This document shows positions 37,039-44,838 of a stretch of 64,000 nt of DNA, one piece after another. The stretch's first letter is position 1, and each line of letters opens with the position of its first letter. Both the position numbers and the translations under genes were made by a program. Origin of the DNA: Mesobacillus jeotgali (GTDB lineage: Bacteria; Bacillota; Bacilli; Bacillales; Cytobacillaceae). Under the pieces are notes generated by a model that did no database searches, was not told the DNA's origin, and was given only the letters and a program-made list of their open reading frames with translations. The stretch spans positions 744,001 through 808,000 of the forward strand of contig NZ_FVZC01000008.1 of the NCBI RefSeq assembly GCF_900166585.1. The letters are read 5' to 3'.

Positions 37039-37247
37039 TTTGATTCCTCCTCTTTTCTTCTTGTTATATGTATGAAAACAATATTTACTTTTCCCTTTTT
37101 TCCTACTCAAAAACAGGTGTAGGAAGATTTATGTAATTCTATTCTTGTCGAGCACAATATTTTTTACACAAAAAAGTCAAAATTGTTCATTAGCCCGTAC
37201 CGAGACAGATGTTCATACATATGCTGGGAGTAAAGGAGGGATAATCA

Positions 37248-37454
37248 ATGTCGTTCAGTAACTCTAATTTGTTTGTATTTCTTGCAGCCATTGTGGCTGG
37301 ATGGGTACTTTTCAGATTTGCTCCTGCATCACTTGCTGCACTTTTAGGCTTGCCATTCTTAAAATTAATCGGGCTTGTCATCATCCTGATCTTTGCACTT
37401 GTCATTATTTACATCGGCCTTAGGATTTTACTGAGAGGCGGCTGGCGCTGCTAG
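37248..37454 (+). CDS. Small two-helix membrane protein
   Basis: 68 residues with two hydrophobic helices, FVFLAAIVAGWVLFRFA and FLKLIGLVIILIFALVIIYI, and a short basic C-terminus (RILLRGGWRC). No family recognised. TAAAGGAGGGATAATCA precedes the ATG, a strong site, and a terminator follows, so it is a real single-gene unit. Confidence 0.65.
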   Translation: MSFSNSNLFVFLAAIVAGWVLFRFAPASLAALLGLPFLKLIGLVIILIFALVIIYIGLRILLRGGWRC

Positions 37455-37467
37455 CTTCTCCTTTAAA

Positions 37468-37497
37468 AAGAACCTGTCCAAAGGGCAGGTTCTTCTT
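37468..37497 (+). terminator. Terminator after the two-helix protein gene
   Basis: AAGAACCTG pairs with CAGGTTCTT around a 9-base loop, followed by CTTCG; T-run weak. Confidence 0.75.
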
Positions 37498-37575
37498 CGT
37501 GTACAGGAAAAGTAGAAATAAACTTGGACATACATAAATATATTTTTAAAAGTGAGCGGAATAGGAGTGGTGTAA

Positions 37576-38160
37576 ATGCATGAATTTGTCGGGACTGTAC
37601 TGGACTGGCTTTCGAGCCTTGGGTACTTGGGAATTGCCCTCGGTTTGATGCTTGAAGTCATCCCAAGTGAAATTGTCCTTGGATATGGAGGGTATATGAT
37701 TTCTGAAGGCACTATTGATTTTGCAGGTGCAGTAGTCGCGGGAACCATTGGCGGGACGATTGCCCAGCTGTTCCTGTACTGGCTTGGATATTTCGGCGGC
37801 CGTCCTGTTCTGGAAAAGTACGGTAAATACTTATTGATCAATCATCACCATCTGGAATTATCGGAAAAATGGTTCAAACAATATGGGTCAGGTGTCATTT
37901 TTTCGGCGAGATTCATTCCAGTAGTTCGGCACGCGATATCGATACCAGCAGGAATTGCAGGCATGTCAGCAATAAAGTTCACGCTTTATACGATTGCTGC
38001 AATGATTCCGTGGACCATATTTTTTCTATATCTAGGAATCGTTCTTGGCGAAAATTGGTCAGGCATCAAGGACGCCGCCAAACCGTACATAATTCCGATC
38101 AGTATTATTGCACTGGGAGCAGGGGCCGTGTATCTGCTGGCGGCACGAAAAAAAAGATAA
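37576..38160 (+). CDS. DedA family membrane protein
   Basis: 194 residues with about five hydrophobic segments. GLMLEVIPSEIVLGYGGYM (acidic motif), FSARFIPVVRHAISIPAGIAG (the Arg-containing DedA signature) and IPWTIFFLYLGIVLGENW identify the family. Probable lipid flippase or membrane-homeostasis protein. It is the second DedA protein of the window and clearly different from the one at 7683. TAGGAGTGGTGTAA precedes the ATG. Confidence 0.9.
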   Translation: MHEFVGTVLDWLSSLGYLGIALGLMLEVIPSEIVLGYGGYMISEGTIDFAGAVVAGTIGGTIAQLFLYWLGYFGGRPVLEKYGKYLLINHHHLELSEKWFKQYGSGVIFSARFIPVVRHAISIPAGIAGMSAIKFTLYTIAAMIPWTIFFLYLGIVLGENWSGIKDAAKPYIIPISIIALGAGAVYLLAARKKR

Positions 38161-38171
38161 GGACTAACAAG

Positions 38172-38197
38172 CTCAGGAAGCCTCCTGAGTTTTTTTA
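38172..38197 (+). terminator. Terminator after the second DedA gene
   Basis: CTCAGGA pairs with TCCTGAG around AGCC, then seven T. Confidence 0.9.
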
Positions 38198-38283
38198 TGT
38201 GGGTAAACCTCATAAAACATAGCAACTTAGTAAAGGTTAAGATAAGGAAACAAGGTAACTGGAATCGCGGGGAGTAGATTATT

Positions 38284-39828
38284 ATGTTGAAGGAAATGCT
38301 CAGGCTGATTACAAAACAGCAAAAGAACCCTGCTCCCGCAGTAGATGATCTGAAGGGAGAGCAGGAGTCCCTTAAGGAAAAGGGATTCAGCAGAAATCTT
38401 CAGGAGAATTTATCGATTTTAAAACAGCTTTACAGTATTCCTGAAAATAAGGATATTAAATTGCGAGAATTGTTTCTAGACGGCTTCAATAAGCACGCGG
38501 CGCTTGTGTTTATTAGCACAATTACAGATGTTAAGAGTATAGAAGAAAATATCCTAAAGCCTTTAACTGAAAATACTGCTTCTATTAAAAAGGTGAAGGA
38601 TATAGTTGCGATACAAATGGTGAATGAAATTACCATATTCAAGGATGCAGTCAAAGATATTAACAAAGGCAATGCGCTGCTCATAGTGGATGGAGAACCG
38701 AAGGCATATATTTTGGATTGTCCAGACTTTAAAAGCAGGGCGATAGAAAAACCGGATAGTGAAATTCTCATCAAGGGACCCAAGGAAGCGTTCAATGAAA
38801 AAGCTGTAGCAAATATTTCATTAATCAGAAAAAAAATCAGGAACGAAAACCTTATGGTTGAAGTAGTGGAAGTTTCGAAGCGGTCCCACAATGATGTTTT
38901 TATCCTGTATATTCGCGGCCTTGCCAATGAAAAGTTAATTGACAATATCAAGGAAAGACTGGGCAGCTTAGAGGTGAATGCGATCCAAAACCTCTCACTG
39001 CTGGAAGAATACATTGAGGAACGAAACTACTCTTTATTTCCGAGTATGCTTTCAACAGAAAGGCCTGACAGGGCAGCTTCATTTTTAGAGGATGGTTATA
39101 TCGCCCTATTAATGGATAACTCACCTGATAGTCTTGTTCTTCCGGCAACATTTTGGTCTTTTTTCCATACGCCCGAAGATCATTATCTTAGGTTTTTTTA
39201 TGGGAACTTTACGAGGGCATTAAGAATGACTGCTCTTTTCATCACGCTTTTCACTTCTGCTATTTACATATCAATAACCACTTTCCATGCTGAAATGATT
39301 CCGCCAGATTTGCTCCTGGCAATTGCGGCTTCAAGGGAAAAGGTTCCTTTTCCTGCGGTGATCGAAATTTTAATCATGGAGCTCGCATTTGAATTAATCA
39401 GGGAAGCGGGATTGCGTGTCCCAAGCCCAATTGGCCCGACCATCGGTATTGTAGGAGCACTTATCCTTGGACAGGCAGCTGTTGAAGCGAATATTATCAG
39501 TCCGATTGTCATTATAGTTGTCGCACTGGGCGGGCTCAGTTCGTTTGCAGTCAGTGATATTAGTTTGAATTTCGCTGTTAGGCTTACTCGCTTTCTATTT
39601 ATCCTGTGTGCCGCGATGATGGGGATTTATGGTATGACAGCAATATTTGTCGGGGGCTTATTTTATATGGTTTCGATCAAGTCATTTGGTGTGCCTTATT
39701 TAGCTCCTATGTCACCAAATTTCAAGTCATCCAAGGATACGATTTTCCGCAGGTTAACGAAAAATGAAAGGTTAAGGCCCGGCTTCTTAAAAACGACAGA
39801 TTTACAAAAAAAGACTAATGGAGAATAG
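38284..39828 (+). CDS. Spore germinant receptor A subunit (GerA family)
   Basis: 514 residues. A soluble N-terminal domain of about 290 residues is followed by about five membrane helices and a short C-terminal tail. LMDNSPDSLVLPATFWSFF and GIVGALILGQAAVEANIISP are hallmark blocks of GerA/GerKA proteins. With B and C subunits it forms the nutrient receptor in the inner membrane of the spore. GGGGAGTAGATT precedes the ATG. Three bases separate it from the next gene. The germinant cannot be inferred. Confidence 0.9.
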   Translation: MLKEMLRLITKQQKNPAPAVDDLKGEQESLKEKGFSRNLQENLSILKQLYSIPENKDIKLRELFLDGFNKHAALVFISTITDVKSIEENILKPLTENTASIKKVKDIVAIQMVNEITIFKDAVKDINKGNALLIVDGEPKAYILDCPDFKSRAIEKPDSEILIKGPKEAFNEKAVANISLIRKKIRNENLMVEVVEVSKRSHNDVFILYIRGLANEKLIDNIKERLGSLEVNAIQNLSLLEEYIEERNYSLFPSMLSTERPDRAASFLEDGYIALLMDNSPDSLVLPATFWSFFHTPEDHYLRFFYGNFTRALRMTALFITLFTSAIYISITTFHAEMIPPDLLLAIAASREKVPFPAVIEILIMELAFELIREAGLRVPSPIGPTIGIVGALILGQAAVEANIISPIVIIVVALGGLSSFAVSDISLNFAVRLTRFLFILCAAMMGIYGMTAIFVGGLFYMVSIKSFGVPYLAPMSPNFKSSKDTIFRRLTKNERLRPGFLKTTDLQKKTNGE

Positions 39829-39831
39829 GCG

Positions 39832-40932
39832 ATGAGACAGGATCAGGGGAAAATTGGCATAAAAGAATATTTCGCGATTATCTCGTTGACCGTTGGAGCG
39901 AAGTTAAGTGATGATACCCCTGCGATCATTTACGAAAATGCCAAAAATGCAGGCTGGATGTCAGCGTTGCTAATCGGTATTTTTTCATTTGTTCCTATCA
40001 TTTTATTAATAAAAGTGTATTCAGCGCATAAAGGGAAAAACCTGCATGAAATTTTGCTGCACCTTTTTGGAAAGGTTTTCGGTACTCTCCTATCTATTGT
40101 AATGTTAATTGGCGGGACAGCAGCAGTGATTGCGGATTCAGGGACCTACGTCGACATCATTGGCTCGATGTATTTTACGAAAACACCAGCAATCATTCTT
40201 TACATACTTTTGATGGTAATTTGTGCTTATGGAGCAAAGAGGGGCATCGAACAGATAGGGACAGTTTCCTGGCTGCTGCTTCCATATATTAAGATTACTC
40301 TGTTCGTAGCGCTTGTGTTTACATTTCGAAAAGGCACAATAGGTTATCTATTCCCGTTCTGGGGTGAAGCGCCTCTTGAAGTTGCAAAAGCATCGGTTAA
40401 AAACGTTTCGATCTTTATTGATTTTCTCTATCTTGCTTTAATTATGCCGCTCGTCTCCTCGTATAAGGACATGAAAAAGGGAACGCTCCTAGGTCTTGTT
40501 TTTATCACTTTTGAGCTAAGTCTGGCACTTGTGGCGTTCGTTGTTTTATTTGATTACACTACTGCTGAAATGTTGAACTATCCTTTTCACGAAACAATCC
40601 GATTTATTCAAATAGGCTTTTTAGCAAACGTAGAGACATTGTTTTTCCCCTTTTGGCTGGTTGCAACTTTTATCCGGTTTTCTTTTTATCTATATCTAAT
40701 TGCAACGTTACTGGGAGGTATTCTGAAAATTAAGGAGTTTGAATATCTCATTCCATTGATCGCGACAATTATCTTATTAATAGGAATTTCACCGGATGCC
40801 CCATCCATTTATCTCTATGTAATAAGGGAAAAAGTACTTGTATTATTGAGCCCTGCCTTCATGATTCTTCCGCCATTGATGTGGATCGTGGCAAAAATTC
40901 GGGGGGATTTTAAGAATGAAACTTCACTCTAA
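39832..40932 (+). CDS. Spore germinant receptor B subunit (GerB family permease)
   Basis: 366 residues with about ten membrane helices, of the amino acid permease-like (APC) endospore germination family. KIGIKEYFAIISLTVGAKLS at the start is typical. The B subunit is believed to bind the germinant. The end overlaps the C-subunit gene by 17 bases. Confidence 0.9.
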   Translation: MRQDQGKIGIKEYFAIISLTVGAKLSDDTPAIIYENAKNAGWMSALLIGIFSFVPIILLIKVYSAHKGKNLHEILLHLFGKVFGTLLSIVMLIGGTAAVIADSGTYVDIIGSMYFTKTPAIILYILLMVICAYGAKRGIEQIGTVSWLLLPYIKITLFVALVFTFRKGTIGYLFPFWGEAPLEVAKASVKNVSIFIDFLYLALIMPLVSSYKDMKKGTLLGLVFITFELSLALVAFVVLFDYTTAEMLNYPFHETIRFIQIGFLANVETLFFPFWLVATFIRFSFYLYLIATLLGGILKIKEFEYLIPLIATIILLIGISPDAPSIYLYVIREKVLVLLSPAFMILPPLMWIVAKIRGDFKNETSL

Positions 40933-42172
40933 AATAATCAAGATGATTATTCTCATGGCCGTTACATTAAGCCTTTCTGGGTGCTGGGATCATAAAGAAC
41001 TAGACGAAAAAGCCTATGTCATCGGTATAGGGCTTGATAAGCATAAGGCAGAGGGAAAGGTTAAAGTAACCTATCTCATCGCAAATCCTGAGGTAGGTTC
41101 TCAGCAGACTGCAGGAGGAGCGAATGAGCCGCCACAGGAAATTGTGACTATTGTTGCCGATGATTTTATTTCATCACGAAATACAGCAAATACAGTAGTG
41201 GCGAAGGAAATTTCCTATGATCTCTTGCAGGTTATGATAGTTTCCGAAGAATTAGCGAGTGACCCGGATTTTATCCGGGTGATATACAGCGCAACCAAGG
41301 ACAGGGAAATTAAGCGAAGTACACAATTCATAGTCACCAGGGAAGAAGCAGTTGAATTTATAAAAGAAAATAAACCAAAAATTGAAACGAGGCCTCACAA
41401 ATTCTTGGAGCTAATGATTGAACGGGGCCAGGAAACAGGTATGATTCCTGAAGCTGACCTGAATAGTTTTTTTCGGATCACAGAAGCTGATGCGGATTTA
41501 TATCTGGCCATTTACGCTACAACCCAAAAGATAGAGAAAGATGAAATGCAAACGACTGATGATGACCTGCTGGCCGGGGAGATACAAGTGCAGGGCACGA
41601 CAACCAATGCCCAGTTCATTGGCTCCGCAGTCTTTAAAGAAGGAAAGATGATTGGGAAAATTACAGGGGAAGAGACAAGGATATCTAGTTTATTGGACAG
41701 TACATGGGTTACTGAGGATATCCTGACTGCATTTAAAGATCCGTTTAATGAAAAATATAAGCTTTCGGCAAGAATCTCTCAAAAACGAGATAATAAGTAT
41801 AAGCTGATAACTGGAAAAGGCAGGCCAATCATTGAAATAGATGTTCCGTTATTTATAGAAGTATACAGTGACCCCAGCATGATCAACTACGCGAAGAATC
41901 ATGAGAAGGTGGAAAAACTTAAAGAGTCTCTTACTGCTGCCATAGAAAAAAACTTCACTGAATTTATTGCTTATAGTCAGAAGGAGTTTAAAGGAGAAAC
42001 CTTCAATCTATCCATTCCGATGAGAAGGGAATTTGCTACTCTCCGGGAATTCAGGAAATTTGATTGGATGCACACCTTTCCGGACACGGAAGTGAAGGTG
42101 AATGTCTTGATTCGATTTGGTGAATTTGGACGCCAGACAAAACTGCCTAATCTTGAAGAGGTGAGGGATTAG
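40916..42172 (+). CDS. Spore germinant receptor C subunit (GerC family lipoprotein)
   Basis: 418 residues. A lipoprotein signal ends in LSLSGC, followed by the family start WDHKELDEKAYVIGIGLDK. The rest is the three-domain GerC fold ending near MHTFPDTEVKVNVLIRFGE. It is anchored on the outer face of the spore inner membrane. The start lies inside the end of the B-subunit gene, consistent with coupled translation. Confidence 0.9.
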   Translation: MKLHSKIIKMIILMAVTLSLSGCWDHKELDEKAYVIGIGLDKHKAEGKVKVTYLIANPEVGSQQTAGGANEPPQEIVTIVADDFISSRNTANTVVAKEISYDLLQVMIVSEELASDPDFIRVIYSATKDREIKRSTQFIVTREEAVEFIKENKPKIETRPHKFLELMIERGQETGMIPEADLNSFFRITEADADLYLAIYATTQKIEKDEMQTTDDDLLAGEIQVQGTTTNAQFIGSAVFKEGKMIGKITGEETRISSLLDSTWVTEDILTAFKDPFNEKYKLSARISQKRDNKYKLITGKGRPIIEIDVPLFIEVYSDPSMINYAKNHEKVEKLKESLTAAIEKNFTEFIAYSQKEFKGETFNLSIPMRREFATLREFRKFDWMHTFPDTEVKVNVLIRFGEFGRQTKLPNLEEVRD

Positions 42173-42328
42173 ATGATGTTGGTTATGTGGATCGCCATAG
42201 CTTTAATCATAGCGTATTATATATTATTCGGTATCGCGCTGTGGCGGCAAAAAAACAAGATTGGATCGCTTGTTGTCATACTTTTGTCGTTAGCATGCAT
42301 CGCACTCCACTACTTTTCCTATCGATGA
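42173..42328 (+). CDS. Very small two-helix protein at the end of the ger operon (D-subunit-like)
   Basis: 51 residues starting MMLVMWIAIALIIAYYILFG. Two hydrophobic helices are joined by a basic loop (ALWRQKNKIGS), and it ends HYFSYR. It starts immediately after the TAG of the C-subunit gene, with GAGGTGAGG as ribosome site inside that gene. Small two-helix D subunits have been described in other Bacillus germinant operons; assignment here rests on position, size and topology. Confidence 0.65.
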   Translation: MMLVMWIAIALIIAYYILFGIALWRQKNKIGSLVVILLSLACIALHYFSYR

Positions 42329-42424
42329 GTCTTATAATTGAGCCTGTTTCACCTACAAATTTTTTAATTTTACAAACACTATGATAATATAGAATAAAAT
42401 CATTCGTTTAAATGGGGTGTAGGG

Positions 42425-43312
42425 ATGGGCCTGGTTGGATATAACTTCGGAGAAATTCTTAGGTCATCAAGAGTTTTTAAAGGATTGACTGCAGTGCAGT
42501 TAGCGGACGGTATTTGTTCTGAAGAGGAAATCATTCAATTTGAAAAAGAAGAGAAATATCCAACAATTGATCAATTATTTAAAATCGCATCAAAGCTTGA
42601 GGTAGAGCTTAACCATTTTTTCGATATTACTTCCACCGACACGTTTAACTATGCAATCGCTGTCACTGAATTGATCAAAAATTATAAAAGAGAGCGGGAC
42701 TATGACGCTATCAATGAAATAATCCAGAAGGAACAGGATAATGCCCTTTTCAAGCACACGTCCTTCAAGCAATTCTTAGTATGGCACCAGGGTATCTGCA
42801 CTTATTACCTGGAAGAAGATAAACTGAAATCCATCGACTTGCTGGACCAGGCATTGGCCATGAGCCATCATGAACAGGCAAACATGACTGAACGCGAAAT
42901 TGAAATTTTGACCAGTATGGCCATCATCGAAAAGGATAGCGGAAACCTGGACAAGTCTGTTGAACTTTTCCAGAAGGCCTTGAACCAGCTGACAGAGCTT
43001 CCGCAGGTCCAGGATTCAAGCATCTGGCTAAGGATTCTTTATGGTCTTGCACAGGCTTTGTCGAAGCTTGAGAAATATGAGGATTCACTCATTTATTGCA
43101 GCAAAGGGATTGATAATTGTATATATGAAGAAAATATGTATTTATTTGGAGAACTTCATTACCAAGCAGGCATGAATTTCATTAAATTGGGTATAGAAAA
43201 CAAAGGCAAGGAATATCTTGAAAAAGCAGTGATGATCTTCAATCTGCAGAAGAATGAGAAGTATGCGAGTTTAGTAAAGACTGAAATGGAAAAATTATTG
43301 AAGTTTTGCTGA
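42425..43312 (+). CDS. PlcR-like RNPP-family quorum-sensing regulator (HTH + TPR)
   Basis: 295 residues, close to PlcR length. The N-terminal HTH covers about 6-68: LTAVQLADGICSEEEIIQF followed by KYPTIDQLFKIASKLEVELN, which parallels PlcR's corresponding helices. The remaining 220 residues are helical repeats with TPR signatures such as KSIDLLDQALAMSHHEQ and KSVELFQKALNQLTELPQ, the peptide-binding part of RNPP proteins. It should bind a re-imported peptide and then DNA. The precursor gene that follows 50 bases later has a PapR-like repeated motif. Whether it activates or represses, and its targets, are unknown. No obvious PlcR box was found nearby. Confidence 0.85.
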   Translation: MGLVGYNFGEILRSSRVFKGLTAVQLADGICSEEEIIQFEKEEKYPTIDQLFKIASKLEVELNHFFDITSTDTFNYAIAVTELIKNYKRERDYDAINEIIQKEQDNALFKHTSFKQFLVWHQGICTYYLEEDKLKSIDLLDQALAMSHHEQANMTEREIEILTSMAIIEKDSGNLDKSVELFQKALNQLTELPQVQDSSIWLRILYGLAQALSKLEKYEDSLIYCSKGIDNCIYEENMYLFGELHYQAGMNFIKLGIENKGKEYLEKAVMIFNLQKNEKYASLVKTEMEKLLKFC

Positions 43313-43362
43313 GTTTATATGATTGTTAAAAATAGGGCTCCAAGAGCAGAGGAGGCATAAGC

Positions 43363-43740
43363 ATGAAGAAAGCTTTCTTAATGATTGCAATAGCCGCGGG
43401 ATTTGCGGGTGTTATCAATTTAAGTACAATGACTATAAATATTGCAGACCTGCCATCTCAACATTCACCGGAAGGCACCGATTTAGCTGATTTGCCATCC
43501 CAGCACTCACAAAGAGGTATCGAAGTAGCAGACCTTCCATCCCAGCACTCACAAAGAGGTATCGAAGTAGCTGACCTGCCGTCACAGCACTCACAAAGAG
43601 GTATCGAAGTAGCTGACCTGCCGTCACAGCACTCGCAAAGCGGTATTGAAGTAGCAGACCTGCCGTCACAGCACTCGCAAAGCGGTATTGAAGTAGCAGA
43701 CCTGCCATCGCAGCATGTTTATAGTGATGTATTCATTTAA
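43363..43740 (+). CDS. Secreted multi-copy signalling-peptide precursor (seven ADLPSQH repeats)
   Basis: 125 residues. Residues 1-27 form a signal peptide (MKKAFLMIAIAAGFAGV core). Residues 28-125 are exactly seven 14-residue units, each starting ADLPSQH. Spacers are SPEGTDL once, SQRGIEV three times, SQSGIEV twice, and VYSDVFI at the end. ADLPSQH matches the B. cereus PapR signal ADLPFEF in its first four residues. This suggests a PapR-type pheromone made in many copies from one precursor, like yeast alpha-factor. AGAGGAGG precedes the ATG. The gap to the regulator holds no terminator, so they are probably co-transcribed. Processing sites are not known. Confidence 0.85.
   Translation: MKKAFLMIAIAAGFAGVINLSTMTINIADLPSQHSPEGTDLADLPSQHSQRGIEVADLPSQHSQRGIEVADLPSQHSQRGIEVADLPSQHSQSGIEVADLPSQHSQSGIEVADLPSQHVYSDVFI
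43444..43737 (+). repeat. Seven in-frame 42-bp tandem repeats within the peptide precursor gene
   Basis: Units begin at 43444, 43486, 43528, 43570, 43612, 43654 and 43696. Every codon of ADLPSQH varies synonymously among copies (for example GCA/GCT, CTG/TTG/CTT, TCT/TCC/TCA/TCG), while the spacers show amino acid changes. Confidence 0.97.
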
Positions 43741-43753
43741 GAAGGTTTCTCAG

Positions 43754-43786
43754 ACAGCCTGGACCATTTGTCCAGGTTGTTTTTTA
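43754..43786 (+). terminator. Terminator after the peptide precursor gene
   Basis: CAGCCTGGA pairs with TCCAGGTTG, then TTTTTTT. Confidence 0.88.
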
Positions 43787-43837
43787 TGGGATAAAATATT
43801 TGTAGTTTTAACCTTTCTTCTTAATCTTCAGCTAAAA

Positions 43838-43868
43838 TAAGAAAAGGCTCCGGATAAATCCAGAACCT
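43838..43868 (-). terminator. Terminator of the small secreted protein gene
   Basis: On the minus strand GGTTCTGGA and TCCGGAGCC pair around TTTA, followed by TTTTCTTATTTT. Confidence 0.7.
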
Positions 43869-43896
43869 TACTTTTAAAGCTAAAATTGTCCAGTTA

Positions 43897-44154
43897 TCAA
43901 TCAACAATATCCATATGGCTGCCATCCATCATTTTAAAGTTTTTGCTAGGCATGGCACCAGTTGTTCCGTGGCAGTTATTGTACATTTGCTTGACCTCTT
44001 CATTGGACAAGCCCGGGTGCATTTTTTCGATTAAAGGCTTCATCTGGCCAAAATTGAGAATGCCTTTTCCCTCTGTGCCGTCTTCTGCCAGGGCAACAGT
44101 AGTTGCACCCAGGATCATTGCTGCACTTAATAAACTTAAAGATAGTTTTTTCAT
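43897..44154 (-). CDS. Small secreted protein with a CHG motif
   Basis: 85 residues. A signal peptide (MKKLSLSLLSAAMILGATTV, cleavage near ALA-ED) is followed by a mature part with MHPGLSNEEVKQMYNNCHGT and MPSKNFKMMDG. One cysteine only, so it is not a CXXCH cytochrome. Met- and His-rich character hints at metal binding, which is inference. No firm family. Ribosome site AAAGGAGCTGACC. It is the first gene of the sulfur/respiration island and divergent from the next one. Confidence 0.65.
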   Translation of the reverse strand: MKKLSLSLLSAAMILGATTVALAEDGTEGKGILNFGQMKPLIEKMHPGLSNEEVKQMYNNCHGTTGAMPSKNFKMMDGSHMDIVD

Positions 44155-44259
44155 TTTTCAGGTCAGCTCCTTTCGTTTATATATAAATTTTAGCGAGACA
44201 GTTTGCAAAAACTTAGCAGAAGCAGTGACAAATTCATGTATTTTTACCGGAGGCTTGGA

Positions 44260-44838
44260 ATGGGGTTATTAGAAACTTTATCTGGCCAGCCAGTATGGCT
44301 GGCAATGTTAATCAGCCTTTCAGTCAGTATCACCATTTCGGTGCTGGGTATTATTCCTAGTGCGTTTGTTACGGCCGCTAATATTCTTTATTTTGGATTT
44401 GGCGGCGGGCTTGTACTTTCAATTGCAGGTGAAGCAGCAGGTGCCATCATCAGCTTTTTTCTTTATCGAAAAGGCATTAGAAAACTGGGACAAAAAATAA
44501 ATAACCACAAACCCACAAAGGTATTGGAGCGCCTTAAGAGAACTGCAGGACCTGAGGCGTTTGTCCTCGTGATATTATTGCGGCTTTTCCCATTCGCTCC
44601 TTCGGGTTTAGTGACGTTAGCGGCCTCTTACAGTAAAATGGGAGCACCCGCTTTTATGGTATCAAGTACGATCGGAAAAATCCCTGCCCTTTTGATCGAA
44701 GCATATTCAGTTAAGACTTTGCTGGGCTGGAAAACGGAGTATCAGCTGGCAATGGCCATTTTTGCGATTGCGGCGGGTGTCTGCTACTATTATTGGACAA
44801 CGAAGAAAAGAAAACGGAGGAAGACAAATGAAGAATAG
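44260..44838 (+). CDS. TVP38/TMEM64-type VTT-domain membrane protein
   Basis: 192 residues with about five hydrophobic helices. GFGGGLVLSIAGEAAGAIIS and LLRLFPFAPSGLVTLAASYS are the VTT-domain motifs, related to DedA. Family members appear to be lipid scramblases or transporters. CCGGAGG before ATG 44260 sets the start; a longer frame to 44203 exists. The last 11 bases overlap the next gene, so the two form an operon. Confidence 0.82.
   Translation: MGLLETLSGQPVWLAMLISLSVSITISVLGIIPSAFVTAANILYFGFGGGLVLSIAGEAAGAIISFFLYRKGIRKLGQKINNHKPTKVLERLKRTAGPEAFVLVILLRLFPFAPSGLVTLAASYSKMGAPAFMVSSTIGKIPALLIEAYSVKTLLGWKTEYQLAMAIFAIAAGVCYYYWTTKKRKRRKTNEE

Noticed and set aside
42340..42424. PlcR box before the regulator gene
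   Set aside because: CTATGATAATATAG near 42390 is palindromic but does not fit TATGNAN4TNCATA; not enough to call a site.
43433..43708. Open frame on the minus strand across the ADLPSQH repeats, giving a repetitive hydrophobic protein
   Set aside because: It is the antisense shadow of the 42-bp repeat, whose length is a multiple of three; no ribosome site, and the plus-strand frame has a signal peptide and selection on its core.
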